Of a stretch of 13,164 nt of DNA, positions 5,945 through 13,164 are shown in pieces (the first letter of the stretch is position 1; each line of letters opens with the position of its first letter). The stretch is from Deltaproteobacteria bacterium (lineage in GTDB: Bacteria > Desulfobacterota > Desulfobaccia > Desulfobaccales > 0-14-0-80-60-11). The DNA is taken from positions 1 to 13,164 of the forward strand of contig JAMCQY010000221.1 of assembly GCA_023381945.1 (NCBI GenBank), written 5' to 3'. Both the position numbers and the translations under genes were made by a program. Under the pieces are notes generated by a model. That model had not been told where the DNA came from, did no database searches, and saw nothing but the letters and a program-made list of their open reading frames with translations.

Positions 5945-8659
5945 TTGATTAGCCCCCGTTTTTTCAGCACCAGTGCGGCCTTGCAGGATTTTATCCTCCA
6001 GGAGGCCGGCCTCGGCGCCCTGGTAATCGTGCCGCACCAAAGGCTGGCGCAACAGCTCCGGCTGCGCCAGCGCCAGGCCCAACTGCAGGCCGGCCGCGCC
6101 GCCTGGGAGCCGCTCGCCATCAAAACCTTCCAGGGCTGGCTGCAGGATCTCTTCACTTCCCTCTGGCCTGAAGTGGCGATTGCACCTGATTTGCATAGAT
6201 GGTCACTAATGCTGCGGGCTATGCAGGCCGCCCCGGAATTGCCTGGCGCCGCCGCCGGCCTCGACTATGCCCAGGCCTTAGACGATGCCTACAGTATCCT
6301 CTGCCGCCATTCTTTACTCCGGGCGGGTCAGGCCTCCGTGCCTGCCATTCCCGGTGAATCTTCACTCCTTATTACCTGGCGCAACCAGGTTTTTCAAATT
6401 TATAGGCGGCTGCTGACGGAGGGCGGCTGGCTGGCGCCGGGCGAACTGCCTGCCTACCTGTTAGAGCGTTTGCATAGCAGCAAACTTAATCTGCCCGGGC
6501 GGCTCCTGGTGGCGGGCCTGGAGAGCTCGGCCCCGGCGGAAGCGGCCTTTCTGGAAGCATGCGCCCGGAGCACCCGGGTGCTGCAGCTCCAGGTGAAGGG
6601 CGATTCTCAGGCGGTAACCGCCGCCATGGTCCTGCCCGACCTGAATCAGGAAGTGGCCTGGGTGGCGGCCCGGTTAGTGGAATCGGCCGCCTCGGAGGGA
6701 TTCCCCCTGCACATGCTGGCAGTGACCTCCCCCGATATGGAGCATTACGGCCCCCTCCTGCAAAGGGTCCTGGCTGAATTGCTGGGGCCGGCGCAGGCGG
6801 AGAATGGCTGGGCCTACAACTTTTCCCAGGGGCCGAAACTCGCGGAAACGCCGCTTTTTTTGGCCGCGGTCCTGCCTCTGAGGTTCGTCGCGGCCGGGGA
6901 GCGCCGGGAAGATTTGCTGTCCTTCCTGTTGTCCCCCTTCTATGCCGATCTCGGCACACGCAGCATGCAGACGGCCCCCTGGGACCGGCTCTGGCGTGAG
7001 GGCCGCATCGGCCAGGGTTGGACCCGGTTGCAGAACGCCATCGCCCATAACCCGGGGGCCCGAGGCAAGGAATTGCTGCCCCGGCTGCACCGGCTTTGGG
7101 AGACGCTCAAGACTCCCGGCAGCCCCCGCCAGTGGCGTGAGCGCCTGGAACAGGCCTGGCAAGTCTTCGGATTCGGCCCGCGGGATGCCTCCGAAAGCAG
7201 CGCCTGGATCCGCCTCAGCGCTGTGCTCCTGGAACTCGAGGCCGCTTTAGGGAACGAATCCCTGGAAGCCGGCGGATTGCTGGCCTGGCTGGAGCAGGGG
7301 GCGAAACCCCTGCCGTTGCCCGGTCCGGGGGTTCAGGACGCAGGACTGCAGGTTTTGGGACTGCTCGAGATGCGCGGCCTGGATTTCTCCCGAGTCTTTT
7401 GCCTGGGGATGAACTCCGGGGCCTTGCCGCCGCCGCCCCGGGCGCTGCCCCTGCTCACCGCGGCCGAACGCCGGCTTGTCCTGGGAGGCACTTACCGGAG
7501 CCAGCATGAATTTTCCCGCGACCTCTACGATACCCTGTTGGGCGCGGCCCCGGAGCTGATCCTCAGCCGGCCGGAGGTGGCCGACGACGAAGAACGGGTG
7601 GGCAGCCCCCTGTACCTGGGGCCGTGGCAGCCGCAAGAAATGGCGGTCTTGAACCAGCCGCCCCGTGCCTGGCTGCGCAGCCCGGCAATCCGGGCCGCTT
7701 CGTCAGTCACCGGGCCTGCCTTTGGCGGTTATGGCGACGGCCCGCTCTCCCTTTCCCTGGCTCCGGAATACTCCCTGAGCCAGGCGGCCACGGCCCTGGG
7801 CTGCCCCTGCCGCTTTATGTTGGAATTCCTCTTGAAGCTTAAAGAACTGCCGGAGATCGAGTCCGGCCTGGACCCCCGGGAGCGGGGCGACCGGCTGCAC
7901 AAAGTTCTGGCCGATTTCACCAGGGAATTCAATAAATTTCTTGAAGAAAACGGCTGGGATCATGACCGGGCTCAGGAGATCTTGCAGACCACGGCCCACC
8001 AGGTGCTGGCTGACCTGCTGGACGACCTGCACTGGCGGGCGGAATTGGATCGCTGGCTGGGAAAATCGGCTGATAGCCGCAGTTTGCTGCGGGAATGGCT
8101 GGCCCTGGAGCAGCAGCGCCATGCGCAGGGCTGGCGCTGGCAGCTCATGGAGGCAGGATTCGCCGGCCTCAAGGAAGAAGGCTGGCCCTTCGCCCTGAAG
8201 GGCCGCCTGGACCGCCTGGATTTTCACCCGGAAAATCGCCAGGCCGTTGTCTGGGACTACAAAAGCGGCAAGGTTCCCAAGGCGGTGGAGGTCTTCGACG
8301 AATTACAGGAAGTGCAGCTGGCCTGCTACCTGCTGGCGGTGGAGCGCGGCCTGACCGGGGCCTTTCCCACTCATAAAAATCTCAGGGCCGGCTACATCGG
8401 GCTCAAAAGTCCCCGGAAGGAGCACTTAAAACACGAGGAATTCGCCAAACGCGCCCCGGAATGGCCCCGGGTGGCCGCTGCCCTGGTGGAGCGGCTGACC
8501 GAACTGGGGCGGCGTTTATCGGCAGGGGATTACCGCCCTTCACCCTTTCCGGCGCCGGAGGGCAAAAAATTGGGAGCCTGTCAGTATTGCCCTTATGCCC
8601 TGCTCTGCGGCTTTGCTCCCGCGGTCGGCCCGGAAGATGGCGATGGCGAGTCGGATTAG
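5945..8659 (+). CDS. AddB-like PD-(D/E)XK nuclease with Fe-S motif (DNA repair)
   Basis: A 904-residue protein of the AddB-related 'probable DNA repair protein' type. The N-terminal part resembles an inactive helicase fold: where AddB has a Walker A loop, this reads VIVPHQRLAQQLR, so ATP binding is not expected. The C-terminal RecB-family nuclease shows H652, GRLDRLD with D756, and WDYKSG with D771/K773. Four cysteines match the AddB [4Fe-4S] pattern: C620 (in GCPCRF), then C879-x2-C882-x5-C888. The start is TTG at 5945; an in-frame TAG at 5930 excludes an earlier start, and AGGGATGG precedes it. A helicase/nuclease gene follows after 79 bp on the same strand, as expected for a two-subunit end-processing enzyme. 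Cytosolic. Confidence 0.85.
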   Translation: MISPRFFSTSAALQDFILQEAGLGALVIVPHQRLAQQLRLRQRQAQLQAGRAAWEPLAIKTFQGWLQDLFTSLWPEVAIAPDLHRWSLMLRAMQAAPELPGAAAGLDYAQALDDAYSILCRHSLLRAGQASVPAIPGESSLLITWRNQVFQIYRRLLTEGGWLAPGELPAYLLERLHSSKLNLPGRLLVAGLESSAPAEAAFLEACARSTRVLQLQVKGDSQAVTAAMVLPDLNQEVAWVAARLVESAASEGFPLHMLAVTSPDMEHYGPLLQRVLAELLGPAQAENGWAYNFSQGPKLAETPLFLAAVLPLRFVAAGERREDLLSFLLSPFYADLGTRSMQTAPWDRLWREGRIGQGWTRLQNAIAHNPGARGKELLPRLHRLWETLKTPGSPRQWRERLEQAWQVFGFGPRDASESSAWIRLSAVLLELEAALGNESLEAGGLLAWLEQGAKPLPLPGPGVQDAGLQVLGLLEMRGLDFSRVFCLGMNSGALPPPPRALPLLTAAERRLVLGGTYRSQHEFSRDLYDTLLGAAPELILSRPEVADDEERVGSPLYLGPWQPQEMAVLNQPPRAWLRSPAIRAASSVTGPAFGGYGDGPLSLSLAPEYSLSQAATALGCPCRFMLEFLLKLKELPEIESGLDPRERGDRLHKVLADFTREFNKFLEENGWDHDRAQEILQTTAHQVLADLLDDLHWRAELDRWLGKSADSRSLLREWLALEQQRHAQGWRWQLMEAGFAGLKEEGWPFALKGRLDRLDFHPENRQAVVWDYKSGKVPKAVEVFDELQEVQLACYLLAVERGLTGAFPTHKNLRAGYIGLKSPRKEHLKHEEFAKRAPEWPRVAAALVERLTELGRRLSAGDYRPSPFPAPEGKKLGACQYCPYALLCGFAPAVGPEDGDGESD

Positions 8660-8693
8660 ATGGATTGTAAGGACGTTTCTCGAACGTGCCTAC
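8659..8693. repeat. possible degenerate GTAGGGGC-type palindrome
   Basis: The imperfect palindrome GTAAGGACG...CGTGCCTAC (8667-8693) sits directly after the addB-like stop. GATGGATTGTA (8659-8669) is identical to 13073-13083, which leads into the intact palindrome at the right end. It may be a decayed copy of the same repeat, or chance similarity. Confidence 0.35.
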
Positions 8694-8738
8694 GGGGCTA
8701 GATTTAGTTGCGCCTTTGCGTGAGGTAATTCTCTCAAT

Positions 8739-11700
8739 ATGACCGATCTTCCTGACGATCAAGAGGCCCGGGTCCGCGCCCTGAATCCTGCGGCCAGCTT
8801 CCACCTGGAAGCCCCGGCAGGCTCCGGCAAGACCTCGGTGCTGCTGGCCCGTTTTCTCACCCTGCTCGCCAACGTTTCGGCCCCGGAGGAACTCCTGGCC
8901 TTGACCTTCACCCGCAAGGCGGCCGGGGAACTGCGCAGCCGGGTCATGGAACTGCTGGCGGCCAGGCCGGAGACCGCCGGGAAGCAGCCCTGGGAGGTGC
9001 GCCTGCATGATTTGGCCCAGGAAGTTTTGGCCCACTTTGGCCGCCGGGCGGGCAACCTCCAGGAGCTTTTGGCCGCCGAGCGGCTGCCGGTCATGACCTT
9101 CCACAGTCTTTGCGCCCAACTCCTGCGGCTGGCCCCCCAGGAGGCCGGGATACCCCTGGATTTTCGCCTCCTGGAGGAAGACGAATCCCGCCGTCTGGCG
9201 GAAGAGGCCCTGGAAGAGCTGCGTGGCGTTCTGGCAGCCCGGCCGGAGCGCGACCCCGCCCGCGGCGCCCTGGTCAGGCGCCTGGTACGCCTCAATAATG
9301 ATTGGCCGCGGCTGGCCGTGGAACTGCGGTCACTTTTAGCCCGCCGGGACAGCCTGGGAGATTTTCTGGAGCTGGCCCGCCATAGCCGGGAGCCGGAGGC
9401 TTATCACCGGCTGCTTACGGAGCGCTTCCGGCTGGTGCTGGCCCCGGTGCTGCAGGCCTTGGCGGGCGGCTTTGCAGCCTGCGAATTAGGCCGGGAATGG
9501 CCCCGCCTTTATCAAGAATTGGGCGGGATTTTTCTGGAAGACCCTGTGCCCCAGCAAATACCGGGCTGCACACCGCAAGACCTCCCCGCCTGGCAGGTTA
9601 TTTCCACCGTCCTTTTGACCAAGGATGCCAAACGCCGTAAACAGTTTGGCGAAAAATTGGGATTCCCTGCCAATTTTAATAAACATCATTGGGCCCGGTT
9701 AATCCAGGAAATGTCCGAAGCTGTAGTGCGCCGGTTGAAGCAATGCCGGAACTTGGAGTCCGTGGGGGTTCATCCCGAAGAAGCCCAGGCCCTCCAGGAC
9801 CTGGTAATCCTCCTGGGGGAGGCGCTGAGCATTTACGAAAAACTCTGCGCCAGGCTTCAGGCCCTGGACTTCATCGCCTTGGAGCAGGCCACCCTGCGGC
9901 TGCTCAGCCTGGAGAATCCCGGCGATCTCCTGCTGCGGCTGGACCTGAGGCTACGCCACCTGCTGGTGGATGAGTTCCAGGATACCAGCCAGAACCAGAT
10001 GGAGTTGCTCTGCCGCCTCATGGCGGGCTGGCAGGAAGGTTACGGCCGCACTCTGACTGTGGTGGGCGACCCAAAGCAGTCGATTTACGGCTGGCGCCAG
10101 GCCAAACCCAAGCTGTTCGCACAATCGGCTCAGGGTCTGCCCTGTCAGGAGGGCCGCTTCCCTCTGGAATCCCTGCTCCTCACCACCAATTTTCGAGCCA
10201 CCCGGACTCTGATTGGCTGGGCCAACGAGGTCTTTGCCAGCGTCCTGGCCGAAGTTCCGGGCTTGAGCTTCAACAAAGCGGCCCCGCGGCCCGGGGCCCC
10301 GGAAGGGCCGGTTCCCAGGCTGGCGCTGTTTTCCGGCCGCGAAGAGATCTCGCCCCGTGAGGCCGAGGCCCGCTGGCTGGCCTGTCAGGTGGCTGCGACC
10401 CTGCCCGGCCTTCAAAGGCAGGAGACCATCGGCATTCTGTTGTTCACCCGCCGGCACCTGCCGGTCTACCTACAGGCCCTGGCCGCAGCCGGCCTGACCC
10501 CACAAGTAAGGGAAGGCTTGAAACTGACAGATAGCCGGGTGGTGCGGCATCTCCATAACTTGGCCAGGGCCCTGGTCCGGCCCCAGGATGAGCTGGCCTG
10601 GGCTACTCTGCTCCGGGGTCCCTGGGCGCCCCAACCGCTCAGTGTCCTGGTTCAGGTAGCTCAAACTGCCGGTGAGTTATGGCCGGAAAAACTGCTGGCC
10701 TTCGCCGGGAATGAGGCTTGTCCGGGGGATTTAGCGAACCTGGTGGAAAATCTGCTGGCTGCCGCGGCTGAGGTAGGACGGCAACCCCTGTCGGCAATTA
10801 TCGGCCAATGGCTCGAGGCGACGGCGGGCTGGCCCGGGCTCGCCAGATGGGAAGGAGCCATGGGGGTGGCCTGCGCCCGCGCCTATCTGGAGCTTCTGAT
10901 TCAGGTTGAATCCGGCCTGCCGGAATCCACCTTCGCGCAGGCCGACTTCACTCTGCCGGAGGCCTTTCAGCCGCCGGACCCCCAGGCCCAGGAATCAAAG
11001 GTGGAAATCCTGACGGTGCATGGAGCCAAGGGGCTCGAATTCACCAAGGTTTTTCTGCCTTTTCTGGATTGGCAGCCCTTGCAGGGTGAGGATAAAATTC
11101 CGCCTTTTCTGTTGGAGGAAATTCCCGGCCGCCGGCTCCAGGGATTGGCCCTGGCCCGGCCCTACGTCCAGGAAAAACAGAGCTCCCTGTATCTGCTGTT
11201 AAAGAACCTGAAGGATCGCCGCATTTTGGAAGAGGCCCGGCGCCTCTTCTATGTGGCGGTAACCCGGGCCCGGCAGCAACTGACGCTCAGCGCCGCGCTG
11301 AAACCAAACAGCAAGGGGGAGATAACCGTGCCCGCCGAAAGCCCGCTGGCCTGGCTGCTGGAGCATTATCAGGCTGAGCCGCCCACGGTGGGGACTCAGG
11401 TGGTCTGGCCGAAGCCGGAACTGACAGTGGAAGTGATCGCTGAGGCGCCAGCCCTTCCTGCCCATGAGCGGATTCCCCAGGTAATTGATGAGCCGCTGCC
11501 CTTTGTTCCAGAGGCAGCCGCGTACCAGATCACCTTTCCCTCCCAACTGGCGGAGGCCGAGTTCAGGGGCGGGACCACGGCCTGTGATGACCCGGAAATT
11601 CCCCGGCTGCGAGGCGAGATCATCCATCGGGGTCTGGAGACCCTCGCTCAGGGGCGGGAGTTGCCAAGCACGGCGGGCCTGGCCGCGGCCCTGCGGCAGG

Positions 11701-12104
11701 CGGGCCTGGACGTGGATAAAGCCGCGGCCCTGGCCCCGGAACTGCTGGCAGAGCTGGAGGCTTGCCGCCGGGACCCCTGGCTGGCGGCCTTGCTTGATCC
11801 CCGGCAGGCCCGGGGGGTGAGCGAGTGGCTTTTGGAGGACCTGGCCGCGCCCGGAATCCTGCGGCGGGGCAAGATCGACCTTTTGTCCTTTGACGGCAAG
11901 AGCTGGTGGATTCTGGATTACAAGACCTCCCGGCCCGGCAACGGCCAGGACTGGGAAGAGTTTATTCAGCAAGAAACGGCCAAATATGCTCCGCAACTCC
12001 TGGCCTACCGGGAGATGGCCGCCAAGGCCAAAGGGCTGACACCGGAGGAGATTAAGCTGGCATTATATTTCACGGCCTGTCAGCGGGCGGTGCCGATCCT
12101 GTGA
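8739..12104 (+). CDS. UvrD-family helicase/exonuclease, AddA-like
   Basis: An 1121-residue superfamily 1 helicase fused to a RecB-family nuclease. Motif I is EAPAGSGKT (24-32, K31/T32), motif Ia LTFTRKAAGELRSR, motif II LLVDEFQDTSQ (D411/E412), motif III VVGDPKQSIYGWR, motif IV TNFRATRTL, motif V ILTVHGAKGLEF, and motif VI RLFYVAVTRAR (835-845). The C-terminal nuclease has H963 in GEIIHRG, D1047 in GKIDLL, and D1060/K1062 in ILDYKT. It should unwind and degrade DNA ends with the upstream AddB-like partner, loading recombination. The ATG at 8739 has only a distant GAGGT, so expression may depend on coupling to the upstream message. The active-site and helicase motifs listed are all present. 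True recB is less likely because no recC or recD is adjacent. Confidence 0.9.
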   Translation: MTDLPDDQEARVRALNPAASFHLEAPAGSGKTSVLLARFLTLLANVSAPEELLALTFTRKAAGELRSRVMELLAARPETAGKQPWEVRLHDLAQEVLAHFGRRAGNLQELLAAERLPVMTFHSLCAQLLRLAPQEAGIPLDFRLLEEDESRRLAEEALEELRGVLAARPERDPARGALVRRLVRLNNDWPRLAVELRSLLARRDSLGDFLELARHSREPEAYHRLLTERFRLVLAPVLQALAGGFAACELGREWPRLYQELGGIFLEDPVPQQIPGCTPQDLPAWQVISTVLLTKDAKRRKQFGEKLGFPANFNKHHWARLIQEMSEAVVRRLKQCRNLESVGVHPEEAQALQDLVILLGEALSIYEKLCARLQALDFIALEQATLRLLSLENPGDLLLRLDLRLRHLLVDEFQDTSQNQMELLCRLMAGWQEGYGRTLTVVGDPKQSIYGWRQAKPKLFAQSAQGLPCQEGRFPLESLLLTTNFRATRTLIGWANEVFASVLAEVPGLSFNKAAPRPGAPEGPVPRLALFSGREEISPREAEARWLACQVAATLPGLQRQETIGILLFTRRHLPVYLQALAAAGLTPQVREGLKLTDSRVVRHLHNLARALVRPQDELAWATLLRGPWAPQPLSVLVQVAQTAGELWPEKLLAFAGNEACPGDLANLVENLLAAAAEVGRQPLSAIIGQWLEATAGWPGLARWEGAMGVACARAYLELLIQVESGLPESTFAQADFTLPEAFQPPDPQAQESKVEILTVHGAKGLEFTKVFLPFLDWQPLQGEDKIPPFLLEEIPGRRLQGLALARPYVQEKQSSLYLLLKNLKDRRILEEARRLFYVAVTRARQQLTLSAALKPNSKGEITVPAESPLAWLLEHYQAEPPTVGTQVVWPKPELTVEVIAEAPALPAHERIPQVIDEPLPFVPEAAAYQITFPSQLAEAEFRGGTTACDDPEIPRLRGEIIHRGLETLAQGRELPSTAGLAAALRQAGLDVDKAAALAPELLAELEACRRDPWLAALLDPRQARGVSEWLLEDLAAPGILRRGKIDLLSFDGKSWWILDYKTSRPGNGQDWEEFIQQETAKYAPQLLAYREMAAKAKGLTPEEIKLALYFTACQRAVPIL

Positions 12105-12109
12105 GTTTG

Positions 12110-12137
12110 CAGTTTTCAGTTCGCAGTTTTCAGTTAT
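12110..12137 (+). repeat. CAGTNNN heptamer array, four units
   Basis: Tandem units CAGTTTT, CAGTTCG, CAGTTTT and CAGTTAT occupy exactly 28 bp and begin 6 bp after the stop of the addA-like gene. A similar three-unit run covers the stop of the SIMPL gene at 3030-3050. Confidence 0.6.
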
Positions 12138-12177
12138 TAAAGATAGACACTATGCCCCACAGCCGAAAACTGAAAAC
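12126..12177 (+). promoter_or_regulatory. 10-bp inverted repeat spanning the start of the SUMF1-fold gene
   Basis: GTTTTCAGTT (12126-12135) is perfectly complementary to AACTGAAAAC (12168-12177). The 32-nt loop contains the ATG at 12152 and its upstream region. The right arm is within codons 6-9. A hairpin could limit translation of this gene. It may also simply reflect two inverted pieces of the heptamer repeat. Confidence 0.4.
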
Positions 12178-12973
12178 CTTGAGGAGAATATTGCTTGCGC
12201 TGGTGCTGACGGTTACCGCCTGTGCTGCTCCCGCCTTTTCTCAGGAAACCCTCGAATCCCAGGGTTTAAAGTTCCGCCTCATCCCCGGCGGCTACTATCT
12301 GCTGGGATCTGCGGTCGGCGAACCGGGGCGCTATGCCGATGAAGACACCCCGCACCGGGTGCGGGTGGACGAGTTCTTCATCGCGGTCACAGAGACCACC
12401 AACGCCCAATACGCCCGGTTTCTCAAGGCCAGCGGGCATCAGCCGCCGCTCTATTGGGAGGACAAGAACCTCAACGCCCCCAACCAGCCGGTGGTGGGGG
12501 TCACCTGGGACGCCGCCAAGGCCTTCTGCCGCTGGCTCACCAAAGTGACCGGCGTGCCTCACAATCTCCCTACTGAGGCGCAGTGGGAGGCCGCGGCCCG
12601 GGGCGGCCTCACCGGCAAGCTTTACCCCTGGGGAGACGAGGCCCCGGACACCGGCGGCGTCTTCCGGGCCAATTTGCGCCATGACCGCACCGCCAAAGAT
12701 GGTTACCTCTTCACGGCCCCGGTGGGCTCCTTCCCTCCCAATGGTTTTAGCCTGTTCGATATGGCCGGCAACGTCTCGGAATGGACTCTTGATCAATATA
12801 AGCCCGCCGCCTCCGGCCCCTTCAAACCCGGCCCTTTGCGCCTGCTGAAAGGCGGCTCCTGGTTCTCCCAGGCCCGGGACCTGCGCTGCTCCGCCCGCCA
12901 GTCAGCCCCACCTCAATACGCCGACGGCTACATCGGCTTTCGGGTCGTGCGGCTGGCGAATCCTGCCCCATGA
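12152..12973 (+). CDS. exported SUMF1/FGE-fold protein lacking the catalytic cysteines
   Basis: A 273-residue protein of the formylglycine-generating-enzyme/sulfatase-modifying-factor fold. The N-terminus has a basic region, a hydrophobic stretch (13-22) and V21-T-A-C24, which fits a lipobox; signal peptidase I cleavage before Q31 is the alternative. Family marks are FRLIPGGYYLLGS (41-53), LPTEAQWEAAAR (139-150), DMAGNVSEW (203-211), LLKGGSW (231-237) and IGFRVV at the end. In true FGE the GGS is followed by the catalytic cysteine pair; here S239 replaces the first and the second is missing, with C246 aligned to a non-catalytic cysteine. It is therefore probably not a sulfatase activator but a binding or unknown-function homologue. 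I chose the ATG at 12152 because the signal peptide begins there; a GTG at 12101 would overlap the upstream stop and run through repeat sequence. Confidence 0.85.
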   Translation: MPHSRKLKTLRRILLALVLTVTACAAPAFSQETLESQGLKFRLIPGGYYLLGSAVGEPGRYADEDTPHRVRVDEFFIAVTETTNAQYARFLKASGHQPPLYWEDKNLNAPNQPVVGVTWDAAKAFCRWLTKVTGVPHNLPTEAQWEAAARGGLTGKLYPWGDEAPDTGGVFRANLRHDRTAKDGYLFTAPVGSFPPNGFSLFDMAGNVSEWTLDQYKPAASGPFKPGPLRLLKGGSWFSQARDLRCSARQSAPPQYADGYIGFRVVRLANPAP

Positions 12974-13007
12974 AAGCCGGTGGGGCGGACGTCTCGCCAC
13001 CGGCTTT
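12973..13007 (+). terminator. hairpin terminator of the SUMF1-fold gene
   Basis: AAAGCCGGTGG (12973-12983) and CCACCGGCTTT (12997-13007) form a perfect 11-bp stem with a 13-nt loop, starting at the last base of the stop codon. The T-run is short (TTTAATT). The A-rich 5' edge would let it act in both directions. Confidence 0.65.
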
Positions 13008-13012
13008 AATTC

Positions 13013-13038
13013 GCACAGAGGCGAGACGCCTGGACCAC
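13013..13038. repeat. GCACAG-type palindromic repeat, copy 2
   Basis: GCACAGAGGCGAGACGCCTG followed by GACCAC has the same layout as 141-170: GCACAG, a short GC-rich palindrome around an AGA loop (AGGCG/CGCCT), then CCAC. It is more diverged and the outer stem is imperfect. Confidence 0.45.
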
Positions 13039-13039
13039 T

Positions 13040-13164
13040 ATAGCGTTTGCCAAAAGTTTTTTCCGATAACCCGATGGATTGTAGGGGCGGACCCATGTGT
13101 CCGCCCGCAGGAGGGCGCACACGCGGGTGCGCCCCTACAAGAAATTATTTTTGGCAATCGCTAT
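13040..13164. mobile_element. MITE-like element with terminal inverted repeats (right end at window edge)
   Basis: ATAGCGTTTGCCAAAAG (13040-13056) is matched at the opposite end by the complement of 13148-13164 at 15 of 17 positions. The ~125-bp unit has AT-rich ends, a GC-rich palindromic centre, and no coding capacity. That is the form of a non-autonomous miniature element. The right end coincides with the window edge, so longer repeats or a target duplication cannot be seen. Confidence 0.55.
13079..13140. repeat. three-way-junction palindrome (GTAGGGGC type)
   Basis: The outer stem TTGTAGGGGCG/CGCCCCTACAA (11 bp, 13079-13089 and 13130-13140) encloses two further hairpins: GGGCGGAC-N6-GTCCGCCC (13085-13106) and GGGCGCAC-N6-GTGCGCCC (13113-13134). 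The inner stems overlap the outer one, so inner and outer forms partly compete. It resembles a widely dispersed class of GTAGGGGC intergenic repeats. Confidence 0.65.

Noticed and set aside
11199..11996. 265-codon minus-strand frame opposite the helicase gene
   Set aside because: It is a shadow of the conserved C-terminal helicase/nuclease coding sequence, with proline-, glycine- and glutamine-rich composition.
12101..12151. GTG start at 12101 for the SUMF1-fold protein
   Set aside because: The extra 17 residues are encoded by the heptamer array and precede a complete signal peptide that starts at 12152.
12152..12973. Calling this gene a sulfatase-activating formylglycine-generating enzyme
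   Set aside because: The catalytic cysteine pair after the GGS motif is not present and no sulfatase gene is adjacent.
1..13164. CRISPR array, prophage or complete insertion sequence
   Set aside because: There are no regularly spaced direct repeats with unique spacers, no phage structural genes, and no transposase frame; only short non-coding repeats are present.

Overview
The window is a GC-rich bacterial chromosome segment with housekeeping genes separated by repeat-bearing intergenic DNA. FtsH, a minimal NifU-like protein, an AddAB-like nuclease/helicase pair and the dispersed GC-rich palindromes together suggest a Desulfobacterota-type organism (former Deltaproteobacteria). That placement is inference from protein character, not a search result.

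Left part (1-844): essentially no intact gene. The first 22 bases may be the 5' end of a minus-strand gene whose ribosome binding site lies in an 11-bp hairpin arm. The rest holds a perfect GCACAGGCT hairpin repeat, two direct copies of a ~58-bp repeat about 310 bp apart, and an AT-rich promoter-like stretch before a GC-rich structured stretch.

Minus-strand block (845-3766): a COG2509-type FAD-dependent oxidoreductase; tRNA-Ala(CGC) with its own consensus promoter and intrinsic terminator; a 75-residue NifU C-terminal-domain protein with its own promoter; and an exported SIMPL-domain (DUF541) protein.

Plus-strand block (3882-12973): FtsH is divergent from the SIMPL gene across a 115-bp promoter region. 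An AddB-like [4Fe-4S] PD-(D/E)XK nuclease follows, then a UvrD-type helicase/nuclease (AddA-like). The pair is the most coherent functional unit here and probably acts in double-strand-break end processing. Last comes a secreted or lipid-anchored SUMF1-fold protein that lacks the catalytic cysteine pair of true formylglycine-generating enzymes.

Right end (12974-13164): a terminator hairpin, a second copy of the GCACAG-type repeat, and a ~125-bp MITE-like element with 17-bp terminal inverted repeats around a palindrome that can fold as a three-way junction. I found no clearly new enzymatic system. The most unusual material is non-coding: the terminal element, CAGTNNN heptamer arrays abutting stop codons, and the structured leader at the left edge.
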